Shown in pieces: positions 21,001 through 32,507 of a stretch of 64,000 nucleotides of DNA. This DNA is from Lunularia cruciata. Its lineage: Eukaryota; Streptophyta; Marchantiopsida; Lunulariales; Lunulariaceae. Every line of letters starts with the position of its first letter. Within the stretch, counting starts at the first letter, position 1. Where the stretch lies: contig OX419756.1 of the NCBI GenBank assembly GCA_948567375.1, positions 24,406,552 to 24,470,551 on the forward strand, given 5' to 3'. The position numbers were made by a program, and so were the translations under genes. A model generated the notes under the pieces. It was not told the origin of the DNA. It searched no databases and saw only the letters and a program-made list of their open reading frames with translations.

Positions 21001-21640
21001 ATTAGGCTTTGGATTCAGGCTAGGGGCATCAAATTCAACAAGTGATTGGGCTTTGGATTCAGACTAGGGGTACCAAATTCAACAATGGGTCTTCATCAAG
21101 AGGTACTTTGATAAGAAGTACTTTGGCTTCAACCCGGAGTTTGAGGAAGAGAGTCAATATCATCAAATTGCTCCTCAAGATCCTAACAAACAATTTGGGG
21201 GATTGTATGTAAGATGTGTTGGCACTCTTTGTCAGTCAAGATTTATGTTGTCTTCTCACAAATCAAATCCTTCAAGTAACCGGCTCCATTGGCAGTTTTG
21301 TGGGAAGTCAATGTGTTGTATTGCAACAAATATTTCTGCACACTTGCATCTTTCTTTATTTTGGGATAAGGAGGTGTAAAGTAGTCTTGCCACCCAACTC
21401 CATGTTTTCTTTTGTTTTAGTTCTTGCAATGCTTCTTGTACTTTGTGAAGAAGTTGCAGATTCAATGCTTCCTTCTTAGATTCTTTAGTATTGAGTTCGC
21501 TTTTCTAGCATTCTTCTTCTTCATGTTGTAAAGTTTGTCTACAAACCCTCTCCTCCCATTGTTCTCTTGATGCGTACATTCATATTTGATGGATGATTTG
21601 CAAAAAAATTGGCTCCATATTCTTCCACTCCCAAGATTTG
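21000..21640 (-). other. Element D leader and gag start, no clean frame
   Basis: Between the capsid remnant and the 5' LTR. Two near-identical segments of about 60 bp (GGCTTTGGATTCAGGCTAGG-like, near 21004 and 21050) form a short tandem repeat. Otherwise I see only short frames. Confidence 0.4.
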
Positions 21641-21669
21641 TATCCTTTGCAGCAATGCCAAAAATCCTA
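21641..21669 (-). other. Degenerate primer-binding site of element D
   Basis: Reading out of the LTR: TTTTTGGCATTGCTGCAAAG. It resembles the TTTGGCGCCGTTGCC site common in Athila/Tat elements after several C-to-T type changes. Suggestive only. Confidence 0.4.
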
Positions 21670-22202
21670 TGACAACCCAACAAGTATCACTTTTGTAGTA
21701 ATCAGTGAGTAATTGTTCATTATCACAAAAATATGAGTCAGAAATGGTTGAATACAAAGTAAATGGTAACAAGTAGTTCTTCTTGATTGCATCTTTAATC
21801 TCTTGGGTAGAACCTACACCCAGAAGAGAGTAACAAGCACTTGATAGCAATCTTGTCATAAATAAACATCACCCAAATTGCAATTCTCCAAATCCTTTCC
21901 AAATTGATACTAATTGTGATGATTCATTTTTCTTGAAGAAGGCTACTTCACCATGAAGTGACTTTGCCTCGGAATTGTGTTCCATCCCTCCATTGAAGGC
22001 ACAACTTCCTCATTCAACTTGCTTTGCATCAATCCAACATTGTTATCACAACTGCAAGATACTACCAACATTATGATTCTTCATAGATTTGTCAAGGCAA
22101 TGCCTTGATTGCTATCCACTTAGGATCAAACACATAGAATGGAAATCAGAACTGTAGAATCCAACATCTAATACACTCAAACTACAATTCAAACTTCTAC
22201 AA

Positions 22203-22226
22203 ACACTCATAAACACACACACACAC
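22203..22226. repeat. Short CA dinucleotide repeat
   Basis: CACACACACACACA within the D LTR. The inverted copy near base 50 of the window lacks the expansion. Confidence 0.6.
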
Positions 22227-22464
22227 AAGATTGATACTCAAAATTAGGCTGAAATGATGAGCACTAAGTTATAGCACTTTTCTTTACTCAACTTTGAAAA
22301 TATAATAAACAACATAAAACTACAAAGGTCTCCTTTAAATAGGCAAAGCACTCAACAATTAGAAGATTTCATAAATCACTTCAATTGCTCCCTACAAACC
22401 TTTAGATCCAAAGTATCACTCTACTTCTGCATATCCACCTCTTCAGATCTCAAAATAGTCATTT

Positions 22465-24130
22465 CTAATCCAATCCAATATCTACATCTACATCTACTTT
22501 GGCTTCTACATCTAAAGTTCCTACAAGTGCATTCTGCACTTTGGTTTCCTTCACTATATCAACTTCTTCTTCTATGCTTGTCCTATCTTCAGTTTGCACT
22601 AAAATTAGAGTCATAATTTTACTAACTATCTCCTCCTTCTTTGTCCTAACTACTTCAAAAGACTCAAGTAACTCACCCAAAGTCACATGCACTCCTACTT
22701 CAACTACTTTACATCAGGTTTCTTCTTTCACACTATTGCAAAATTCATCTAACTCTGATCTAAATAATCCAATCTAGTCTAAGACATACATTGTCTCCTA
22801 CTTCAATTATCTTCCTATCTACTCTATCTCTAAGATAGGTCAACAAATTATGTATGTCAATGTCCTTTGCATTCTTCTTCCAAGTTTCATGCACAAGCAA
22901 TTTAAATTCATGCAATCTTGATTCCTCCAACTTTACCTTGGCTTCAATGCTAAACTTTGCCTTCATCCTTCTAATGATTTCCCGCATTGATCCTGATGTC
23001 TTCTTTTGGAATTGACTCTACCCAAGTCATCTCTTCTTCCAACTTCTACCCAAGCATCTTCACTCTTTCAATATGTTTCAGTTCTATTGATTTCTTCTCT
23101 TCTGCCTGGTAAACAATTTGAGCTTCAGCGCTTTCAATCAGATCACATAACCTTTTTTTTCATGATCTCTACCCCCAAGCCCTTGTTGCTAGGCCTGATC
23201 CTTTTCCGCTGTAACCAATCTCAATTTCTCCAACTCTTGCTCTCTTACCATTGCTATGGCTTTGGAGTGCATTACATCAAGCTGCACTCCATTGAAGTCC
23301 ACCTTTAGTTTCTTGAATGCCAAATTCTGCTCCTTCAACTCTTTTTCTTAACATATTAGATCACTCCTATGGTTACCAAAACTCTCATGCAGGTTCTCAA
23401 AACTCCTCTTATGAACGAAAAACCACATCTGCCCAAAGTACCTTGCTGAACCAGCAATACCATATCCTTGGGCTGACTTCTCTTCTTTGGCTTTGGGATG
23501 ATAATCACCACCGTCTTCACATGCACAGTCCTAGCAAAGTGCTTATCTCCTTCATGAAGCACCACCATGTAATGTTGTTTGTTGCATCAGCATCTCAACA
23601 AAGATCTGGGTGGAAGTGTGACACCATCATCTTCTTCTCCTTCAAGTTGAGTAGGTTCAACCCTAAATACAGGTGCACCGCAAATGATTTGAAGTAGTGG
23701 GGTGTCATAGTCATTCTCCAACTCACAATCATCTGCCTTGTTTGTGGTGAGAACACTTTACCCAATTCACCTTCTCCCATGTGAATATTTGATGGAAGAA
23801 GACCGCTTGTTGCTTCACCACATAGGTAGTTTGTTTTAATTTGAACCTGGCCATCAAAGCCCTAATGATCCTTTCCTTTATTGGATCTTTGTATGTATCC
23901 ACCTTGTACTTATTCTTGGTACAAGGTTTTCTGAAAGTTCTCTTCATCTCTTCAACTCTTCAGTCTCCTCCAAAGAATCAAACTTCCAATAGAAAGTGAC
24001 CTTTGCTTCATCTCTTGCTTCTCTACCCAAGACAAGTCTCCAATCCAACTCAGTCCATTAAACCAGATTTCCTCTCTTTTTCCCTCTCCCTTGGGACCAT
24101 CTATACATCATTGATAATGATTTCTGTCAT
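22465..24130 (-). pseudogene. ORF X copy (ii)
   Basis: Starts MTEII at 24130. Recognisable segments in order across several frames: GKRGNL, WTELDWRLVLGR, NKYKVDTYKD (about 23.9 kb), GEGELGKVFSP, GAPVFRVEPTQLEGEEDDG (in the frame alternative to VHLYLGLNLLNLKEKKMMV), then YMVVLHEGDKHFA and IPKPKKRSQPKDMVLL (23356-23568). It ends in a coiled-coil-like segment at 22760-22987 and an acidic tail at 22465-22692. Peptide identity with copies (i) and (iii) in the same order indicates a once-coding frame of perhaps 600-800 residues. No known domain recognised. Confidence 0.45.
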
Positions 24131-24808
24131 GAACCTTGGAAAACTCAAGTTCCAATTCCAGGCCAAAAGGGCGATGCAAAGTTTGGTCAAGATATTGATC
24201 CTTGCTACCATGTCTAACCTTCAAATGATAGGATTCTTGATTGCAAGTGACAAAATCTGCCTATTGCCCTTGGTTGGCATCATGCATGTTCTACTATGTG
24301 GTTTCTCACAAATCAATCCCGCTTCTCAACTCATAAGTATGACTTCTTCAGGATAACTCCTCTAAGGGATAGGATAACAATTTGGCATTGCAGAAGTCTC
24401 TTGACAAAGTCTCAATTTTATACTTCTTTTTTTTTTGGTCATTCTTCAGCTGACCTTCAATTGCAATTCACAAATTCTGCATGAATTATTACTATAACCC
24501 TAAATTTTATCCTACTCTTGAAGTAGCTATTTTCTTTCAATGTACCTTCTTGATTTATTTAGCCTTAAAAGAGTTGGTATAGTTTCTTTGGATTGGTTCA
24601 ATCACTCCAATGCAAAGTATCCTTACTTTGGGTCTACCACCCTTTAAATCCAATTTGAGTCCTTCTTCCTTTGACACAAAGTTGACTTCCTTGGGGTCGG
24701 ATCCAAACACACAATTCTTCCCTTTTCTTCTCCATTTGGCTTTAATTCGGCATCAACAATACACTTCTTCTTTAAAACTCATAAAAAACAAAAAATGTGG
24801 ATACCACA

Positions 24809-26250
24809 CCTCTACACCAAGGTATAATCTATGATCTCTAGAAACTCATTCTGGTACTAGAGTAGCAAGAGTTTCATCAACTGCAAAATTGACCACACCA
24901 ATGAATAACAAAACCCTAAACCCTCCAAAACTTAGCTAGTAGTGATTTGGCTTGATCCTTCCTCCTTCTCCTTTGAGATTGGGACTTTTTCTTCCACTAG
25001 AATTTTCACTGAAGGCTCCTATGCTTCAACATCTATCTCTTCTTCAATTTTGGCCTTGTCCTTGTCTTTGGGCCAAATAACATTTGGAACTTTAGGCCAA
25101 AGTTCATCTCCTTCCTCTAGGTGCTTATCCTTATTCTTTGAAGATGGGGATCTAGGAGTTGGAATTGGGCTCTAGTCTGGTACCCTCCTCTTGGGTTTCA
25201 TTGTCCTTCTCATCATTCTCTTTGCTTCTTCACCGTCTTTGGATATTGGGAGTTTAGGGGCAGACTAGGCAGATTGTGCATCCTTGAACTAGTCTTCTTC
25301 TTTTGTTTCTTCCTCCAAACCAGATTCTCTTTGGATTTGGAGGCCATCTTAATGACCAAAGGATTCTTCTTTGCCCACTTCTTTATTGGTGTGACAATTT
25401 GGGCCAATGGTGCTTATTTCTTCTTTGGCTTGGTATTCATCACTTCCTCCTCCACAAGCATGAACTCACCTATTCAGGTGAATTTTAGCTCTGGCCTCCC
25501 AATATTTCTTGATCATCAAAAAAAGTGATCCATAGTAGGATAATGACTCAAAAATCTCCTATGCTCCTGTTGATTTAAAAAATTGAGACCCATGTATAAA
25601 TGGATTGCAAAGGAGGTGAGGTAAGTGGCTCTTCTCTCATCTAAGAAATCATGGTGCATGGTTTGGGCCTATAAATAGAACATGCAAGCCCAATTCACAA
25701 GCTCATCTTTTGAACATCTTATCAAAGAAGATGGCTTGGATATTGGTTAAGTAAGTTGTCTGTTTTGTGACAAAAAAACTTCAACCACTTCTACAATTTC
25801 TCATTGAGATGGGTCCTTATAATTGAAAACTTGGTTGTGAGGTTCCTTGAAGGTGTCCTTGATATCCTAGGTCAGCTCTTGGTGTCAATTGTCATTGCTC
25901 CTATTGGAGCTTGCATCTAGACCAAGGATATTTCTCCAATTCTCTTTTGTCCAGCCCATGGAATTCCCTCTCAAGTCCTCATTAATTCTCTCCTTTGGCT
26001 CATGGTGTCATGGATAATCTCAAAATCAGTTTCACCCCAATCCCATAGAAAGAATCCCACATGCTTGCTTTGAATTGACTCTCTTCTACAATACACTACC
26101 CAAGCATGCACTATTGGGCTTTGAAGGATGGCTTTGGGGGACTTCCTCATGGGTTTCTAAACAAACACCATTCTCTCAAAGACTATGGAACAAAAAAAAA
26201 GGTTAGTTTAGCTTTGAAGACTTGAAAACTATAGCAAAGAAGTCTTAAAG
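24809..26250. other. Unassigned sequence between inverted ORF X copies
   Basis: No recognisable domain. A lysine-rich minus-strand frame at 25213-25407 (KKWAKKNPLVIK) is the longest readable piece. It is pyrimidine-rich on the plus strand like the rest of the D-type repeats up to about 26.1 kb, then switches to purine-rich, marking the reversal of repeat orientation. Confidence 0.4.
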
Positions 26251-27961
26251 TCAAAGAAGTTCTCCAGACTTGATGATGATGTGTCACTAGCCAAGAGAAG
26301 AACAAAAAGAAGACTCAACCCAATCCGAGCTGTGGCAATGGTGGACTTGTTGTAGGAGCAAGTCAAATTTGGAGTAGGAGGGAGAGGAAGAGCTTACACT
26401 AAAGACTCAAGATTTAAGTATAGGTAGTGAAGGCAAAACCAAAGTATAGCATGACGTCTTAGAAGGTGAGGATGTTCAATCAGACCAAGAAGTCCACAAG
26501 AAGATCAAGTGTATGGAAGGAGTAGATATCCCTTGCATGAATTTGCCCTATGAAGACAGCCAAGAAGAGCTAGTCAAGGAGTCAAGGATGGTGTTTCAGC
26601 GGGGAACATTGGGTCTAGAATCCAAGTCAAGTAGGGACAAGTGAACCTGAAGGACTCCAAATAGGAGTGACATGATTGCAACTTTGGCCAAAGTTGCAAA
26701 TGATTATATTAGAAGAAGAAGGTGAGCAAGAGGACTCTCCATTTTAGGGAGTCAACTACTTGTCAAGTGTGGTGTATCCTAGTTGGTGTATTTGCAAGAG
26801 AGGATGCAAGAAGTGAAAGAAGAGCATCCTAAGGTGAAGTTAAAATTACAAATGGTAAATGTGATGAATGTATACATCCAAAGTTCAAAGGCAATGCTGA
26901 CTCAGGTATGCCAAGAAGCCAAAGTACTTTAGATAGATGTGGTTGTACAACAACAGTTATTGGGTGATCTGCAAGGGAGCTATGATCAGCAAGGCAAGTA
27001 CTTGGAGAGATAAAAGGAAGAACTCCTAGAGTAAAAGGAAGAATTGACAAAGGCAAAGGATGAGCTTGATAAGATGCAGACCAATTTGTCCCAATAGACC
27101 ACTCAAGTCTGAATACAAGAACAAAGTATTCATGAACCAAAATGAGTTGTTGTAAAAATGGATCAAGGTTGGCAGTTGGAGATGGCAAACTGAGTAAGGG
27201 AGGAACAACACCTACACAACCTTTTTCAGCATGCCAAAGTATAATTATCCAAGGAGGAGATGATGTGAAGGTGATGGAGGAGAAGCACTTTGTGGAAGTG
27301 CAAAAACTTTGCATATAGTTGGAGAAATAATAATCAGATGCAAGGCACTCTCAGTGAAGGAGGGATTGGATCAGATGAGTGATGTGACTCACCATTTTAA
27401 AGTGATGCTCAGCATTGGAGCTGAGGTGGAACTAGAAGAGTCATATTTGCACAAGTTGAAGTTGCTAATGTAGGAGACTCATAGGAAGGTAAAGGATGTA
27501 GACATGAATAACTTGTTAATTTGCCTTCAGGATTGTGTAGATAGAAAAGTAGGAGAAGTAGGAGATAATATTTGCCTAAGGTTAGACTTAGTTAAACAGA
27601 ATGTAGATAGTGTCACAACTACTCTGAGTGAGTAGGCAGCAACCCAATCCAAAGAAGTTGAGATCAGAGTGCAAGTGGATTTGGACGAGTTACCCTAGTC
27701 CTCTAAATGAATTATAATAGGGGAGGAAGATATTATTAGGATATTTATGACTTCAGTTGCAGTGCAGACTGCAAGTGGATTTGGATGAGTTACCCCAGTC
27801 CTCTAAATGAATTAGAATAGGTTAGGAAGATATTATTAGGATATCTATGACTTCAGTTGCAGTGCAGACTGATGATATGATTGCAGTAGAGGTAGATGTA
27901 GAATCCAAAGTGCAAGAGGCACATTTAGTTACTTTAGGTGTGTAAGCCAAAATAGGAGGAG
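26250..27961 (+). pseudogene. ORF X copy (iii), coiled-coil half, plus strand
   Basis: Read on the plus strand with several stops. About 26.99-27.15 kb gives a heptad-rich run (LLGDLQGSYDQQGKYLER, KAKDELDKMQTNLSQ). About 27.45-27.60 kb matches the 22760-22987 segment (LHKLKLL, VDMNNLL, VDRKV). About 27.66-27.76 and 27.77-27.88 kb hold an exact-looking duplication of about 100 bp beginning GTGCAAGTGGATTTGGA. The ORFs on the opposite strand here are shadows. Confidence 0.4.
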
Positions 27962-29083
27962 TGTGGTACCCACATTTTTTTTTTGACGAGCTTTAAAGAG
28001 GAAGTGTATTGTTGAAACTGAATTGAAGCCAAATGAAGAAGAAGAGAGAAGAATCGTGTGTTTGAATCTGATCCAAGGAAGTCTACTTTGTGTTAGAGGA
28101 AGAAGGACTTGGATCAGACTTAAAGGGTGTTAGACCTAAAGTAAGGGTACTTTGCATTGAGGTAATCAACCCGATCCGAAGAAACTTTAACAACTTTTAT
28201 TTGGGCCAAACAAACCAAGAAGGTACATTCAAGGGAAATGGCTACCTCGGGATGAAGCTAAAATTGAGAGTGACAGGAACAAGACATGCAGACTCTGTGA
28301 GTGTCAATTGAGGATCGATTGAAGAATGATTGCGCAGTGGAGCACTATAAGATTAAGACTTTGTCAAGGAAGTTCTAAAATGTCAAGACGATATCCTATG
28401 CCTCTTAATAGTTATCCTGAAGGAGCTAGAATCTCAGGCCTAGGTGAGGGTCTGATCTTTCAACGACCAAGAGTTAGGAAATACATGATGCCAGCAAAGG
28501 GCAGTAAGAAGAGTTCCTCACTTGCGGTGAGGAATCTTGCAATTTGGAGACTCAATGTAGTGGTGAGGATCTAAGTCTTGAGTAGACTTTGGATCACATT
28601 TTTTTGGACTGGAACTGGAACTTAAGTTTTCCAGGGTCATGGCAGAAATAGCTGCTAGTAATTCCAAATATGGTCCCAAGATAAAGGGGAAGAGAGGAAA
28701 TCTGGCTCAATGGACTGAGTTGGATTGGAAATTAGTCTTGGGGAGATAAGTTAAGGAGGCAAGAGGAGTCACCTTCTATCAAAAGTGTGATTTATCAGAA
28801 GAAACCACCAAGGTAATGAATTCTTTCAGTGCTCCTCTCACTAAGAACGGGTACAAGGTAGATAGTTATAGAAACCTGATAAGGCAAAATATTGTTGGGG
28901 CACTAATGGCAATTTAAGCCAAAGCAAACCACCTATGTAACAAAGCAGCAGGCGATATTCTTTCACCAAATGTTTGCAGGAGAGAAGGTGAATTGAACAA
29001 AGTGCTATGATTGGGAATGGGGCAGATGATTTGGAATTAGAGAATGAACCTGCCACCCCACTATGTTGCACCATTTGCATCAC
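27962..29083 (+). repeat. D-family LTR, first about 1.1 kb, plus orientation
   Basis: Begins TGTGGTACCCACATTTTT at 27962 directly after a purine-rich AAAATAGGAGGAG. It parallels 24.81-23.69 and 15.39-14.32 kb. It stops near 29083, where resistance-locus sequence begins. ORF X restarts inside it at 28639. Confidence 0.55.
28639..29083 (+). pseudogene. ORF X copy (iii), N-terminal part
   Basis: ATG at 28639: MAEIAASNSKYGPKIKGKR, then GNLAQWTELDWKLVLGR, one TAA, VKEARGVTFYQKCDLSEE, NGYKVDSYRNLIRQNIVGAL, a TAA, and NVCRREGELNKVL. It is the best preserved N-terminus of the three copies, with only a few stops. The family is unknown to me. Confidence 0.45.
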
Positions 29084-29129
29084 TTTTTTATTTGTGCTTG
29101 AACCTTATTAGCTCGGAGAGGAGAAGATA

Positions 29130-29530
29130 CTTGTTATGCCATAAAACTAACACGATACAAATAAATAAAATAAAACATTGCGAACTAGAGGCGTTTACGC
29201 AGCCAAAAAGGGATAGTGATGTAAGAGTTATATCATTTTAAATTCTCTGACGAACCACTGGTTGCATGTCAACTCTAATGCACTTTCTTGGATCTCAAAC
29301 GTGCTAATCCGAAGTCTAAGTATCTTCACTACTCTGATCTACAAATACGCGTCCATCTATTCTAGCGCTTTGGTATACGTTCCGGAGATGACGACATTTG
29401 GACGTCATCTCAGGAGGAGATTACGTTCTACCGACATATAGACATATTCAATATTGTTTATCCATTAATCCTCTAATGTTGATCTGAAGGAAACTTTATG
29501 TGTTATTCGCCGACTACCTGTCCCTTGGTT
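29130..29530. repeat. Segmental duplication unit, copy 1
   Basis: Matches 38490-38880 at moderate identity over about 390 bp (shared words GAGGCGTTTAC, AATGCACTTTCTTGGATCTCA, TACAAATACGCGTCC, CTGAAGGAAACTTT, GTCCCTTGGTT). No coding frame is shared. It looks like intergenic sequence that travelled with the resistance genes. Confidence 0.75.
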
Positions 29531-29579
29531 GACATCGACAACCATCCCATCATTTAGCTGGAATCCAGAAGTTTTTCAA

Positions 29580-30091
29580 GTCACGCCCTGAAAATTAGGG
29601 ATGGAGCTACATCAAACCACCAATCGTGCACGAAGTTGCCAATGACATCAGCCTTCAACGAAGAACTGTTGCTCTGAGATAGAGACCACACAATATGCAG
29701 AAGAACTGCCACCATAAAGCATAAGATAAGCGCCAGTGCGAAGAGTTCTCCGCACAGATCGACTCTCGGAACGACCAAGGACGGCCCACGCCAAAGAGCA
29801 TTGAGACTAAAATCAGCAGAACATCGAGCCCAGTGCATTTGTACGTGATCCAAGTTTTCTCCGCCAAACTGCTCCTTATGTCTTTGGACAGCAAGGCCAA
29901 TCCCGCAAAGAGCCTACCCATAAACCCGTGATCGTAGACGGCAGATCGACTCCGTGCTCTTCCCGCATCCGAAAATAGTTCGATGCTGCTTCTCCCATTG
30001 CCGCCATCATCGAACGATCTCTCTCAGCAACAGCTCCCGCCTGTCGTGTACTCAAGATTAGACTTCCCCTCTCAGCCCCCGGGGCCCCCAA
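29580..30091 (-). pseudogene. Unidentified membrane-protein-like exon, copy 1
   Basis: Parallel to 48060-48575. On the minus strand an N-terminal segment (ILSTRQAG, RDRSMMAAMGEAASN, EEHG) is followed, after a frame change, by hydrophobic stretches (GLDVLLILVSMLFGVG and LWWQFFCILCGLYL) that would be two membrane segments. Both copies need frameshifts to stay open, so neither is intact, or the region is non-coding with conserved sequence. I do not recognise a family. Confidence 0.35.
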
Positions 30092-30350
30092 TTTCCACCA
30101 GATTTGGCATCCGAAACTGGAAATCAGCTCTCCCGCACCTATCCAATCATGGGGAATACTCAGAGAACTCAGAGAATCGTGGGCCGGTCACAATTAATGG
30201 CTCTGCTCATTACTTATATTTTGTCTTTTAGTAACCGAAATATTGTGATTTCTATCTTGCACTTATCAGAATTTTCTTTTTTAGAATTGTCTCTTGCTTG
30301 TTCGTGGTTTTCCATACATACCTTTTATTCCCTCTTGCCTTTACATACCT

Positions 30351-30768
30351 GTAAAATTTTAAATTAGTAAAATTTAATGTTTAGAAGAATTAGAATTTTA
30401 AACTAGTAGATCATAAAGAAGCTTATGTATAAAACATTGATTAGTTGGTAAATTCAATTTTACCAACTAATTTAGTATATACGTAACATTTATAAATTTC
30501 TAGAATTTGAAATCATTTCCCTTCTCATGTTGACTTTCTTATCATCAACAATTCTTTTAGTAAAATTTTAAATTAGTAAAATTTAATGTTTAGAAGAATT
30601 AGAATTTTAAACTAGTAGATCATAAAGAAGCTTATGTATAAAACATTGATTAGTTGGTAAATTCAATTTTACCAACTAATTTAGTATATACGTAACATTT
30701 ATAACTTTCTAGAATTTGAAATCATTTCCCTTCTCATGTTGACTTTCTTATCATCAACAATTCTTTTA
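30351..30768. repeat. Two tandem 209-bp units, almost identical
   Basis: 30351-30559 repeats at 30560-30768 with one visible mismatch (ATAAATTTC/ATAACTTTC). Each unit holds a hairpin. The near identity suggests a recent duplication. The related segment at about 52.05-52.25 kb has one diverged unit. Confidence 0.92.
30441..30470. repeat. Hairpin with 12-bp stem
   Basis: TTAGTTGGTAAA, six-base loop, TTTACCAACTAA. It is repeated at 30650-30679 in the second tandem unit. AT-rich context and no adjacent coding frame. Confidence 0.85.
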
Positions 30769-31428
30769 TTGATTGAATTAACGCAATTTTTTGAACGAAT
30801 GAAATGTAAATATGTGCAGGGGGCTTGGCGCTTGCAAAAAGAGGGTTCAATTGTTTATTAAATAGATGCAAGTGGGTGATTTTCATGGAAAGGGAAAAGG
30901 TGTTTTTCAAATCAAAGGTTAGCTTCCTCTCCTCATTAACGCTAGTTGGTAATATATCTGTCAAAGGAGAAATTATCTTTTGAAGATCTTGAAGTAGATT
31001 TACATCTTACTAATATAAGAAAGGAAATTATTTTAGATAAGATAAATAAGAAAATTTTTTACAGATATTAAACTAATTCAATAGGAAACATCATAATATG
31101 ATGGTGAAAAAGATTTAGGAGCGAATATATATTTCATTCAATAATCTATGTTACCTTGTCAGTATAATTTATTGAGCTTAATTTATTAAATATTAATTAA
31201 ATTCTTCTATTTACATCATTGTAAACTTAAGAGTAAAAAGTTTAGGAATATGCTTTATCTAATATAAGATGTCACCAAAGAGATATGGTGTATCAATTAT
31301 TACTTAAATACTCATATAAGCAAAGGAATCTGCACATTCTAACCTCTAAAAGTCTATATCCTTGACCTACTTAAAGACATATAGAGATATGATAACCGTG
31401 CAGCCAGGTTGTAGCTTCCCCAAGAACT

Positions 31429-31752
31429 TTGAATCGATGGATCTTGTACACCAATTGGATGTGTCTTAATATGAATAATATTTCATCTCTACTGGAAGGA
31501 TTTCCAGTAGAATTTAAATATTTTGTTTATATCTTCTACCTGATGTTGCTCAAATTAGCTGCAAACAATAATCAAGCGACCCAAGATACTTTAGAGAAAA
31601 TTTCAAGGAAAGCTGAAACCTCTTCACCTCCTATTCTCTTAATTGAATTCACATCTTCCACCCAAGTTACTATAGAGGAAAGTTCCAGGAAGGCTGACAC
31701 GTCATCATCTTTTTTTCTCTCTATTGAACACACATCTTCCGTCTTTGTGTGA
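31429..31752 (+). CDS. Hypothetical 107-residue frame with two 30-residue repeats
   Basis: The C-terminal two thirds consists of two imperfect repeats (LEKISRKAETSS...IEFTSS and IEESSRKADTSS...IEHTSS). The equivalent place in the duplicated segment (about 53.1-53.2 kb) lacks this part, so it is an insertion or expansion private to this copy. No start context or splice evidence; could be chance. Confidence 0.2.
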   Translation: MNRWILYTNWMCLNMNNISSLLEGFPVEFKYFVYIFYLMLLKLAANNNQATQDTLEKISRKAETSSPPILLIEFTSSTQVTIEESSRKADTSSSFFLSIEHTSSVFV

Positions 31753-31789
31753 ATTACTGAAATCGATCTCATATGGTTAGTATTGTATT

Positions 31790-32310
31790 CATTAAATCCA
31801 GTTCATTAAAGAATGATCGATATGAAAGTCGACCCATATCTGTAATTGTAGTGTACAGTTTACCTGTCCAAGATGTTTTCGGTCGACAAAAAGGAAACAA
31901 AAGCTTCCAATATAATTTTCGGTAGCCAAGCAGGTTTGTGACAGTGAAAAATTACTGTGCACTCGATTATCCGGTTGAATCTGCTCGATTGGATAACAAC
32001 TTTTTCCTACGATAATCCAAACTCATTCCAGGATAAACGTAATTACGGAACGACACTTATTATCGATTTAAGACATTGACCAAACGGAGGTTCACTCCAT
32101 TGGGAGGGGACACATATGACAGACTCTCCCAGAAGACTTTGTATGCAGGCATACTTTGATGATTATCTGAGGTGCGTATCTACTAAAAGAATAAAATCAA
32201 CGTAAAATGACACGACGAATAGAACCAATATCAACCGCCACGCACTTCGCTATGTCGCACTGCACGTACAAATAGACAAGTACATGTTTTCATTATTCAT
32301 GATTACAAAT
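31790..32310. repeat. Segmental duplication unit downstream of HNL1
   Basis: Collinear with 53210-53695 (shared CAGTTTACCT, AGCCAAGCAGGTT, CAAACGGAGGTT, GACACATATGA, CCAATATCAACC). Divergence is moderate. It marks the 3' flank of the HNL1 locus. Confidence 0.8.
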
Positions 32311-32507
32311 CATCATAAAAGTATGACATTCCTTACCATATGCGCTGTCTGTCTACTTTGGTGATACATCCACCCCGAAGTGTGAATTCTATAGCATTCT
32401 TTAGGCATGAACGGAAATCGTACTCGGAGAAGGTGCTACCACAAGTTTCGGCAACAGCCGTAAATACACCTCTCTAAAGCAAAGCCAAGGTATTTCGGAC
32501 AGACTCT

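Larger units (their letters stand above)
21670..24808 (-). repeat. Element D 5' LTR, about 3.1 kb, containing ORF X
   Basis: Minus-strand start TGTGGTATCCACA at 24808, end GGGTTGTCA at 21670, followed by the primer-site-like sequence and gag. 24808 to about 22.62 kb parallels 15392-14322 plus 2367-619, and 22.3-21.7 kb parallels 609-1 (inverted) and 63884-64000. A TATA-like CCTATTTAAAGG lies near 22.34 kb on the minus strand. LTRs of this size are known in OTA gypsy elements; carrying an ORF is unusual. Confidence 0.5.

Noticed and set aside
26829-27314. 161-residue minus-strand ORF
   Set aside because: The plus strand gives the heptad-rich ORF X sequence shared with other copies; the minus frame is a shadow.
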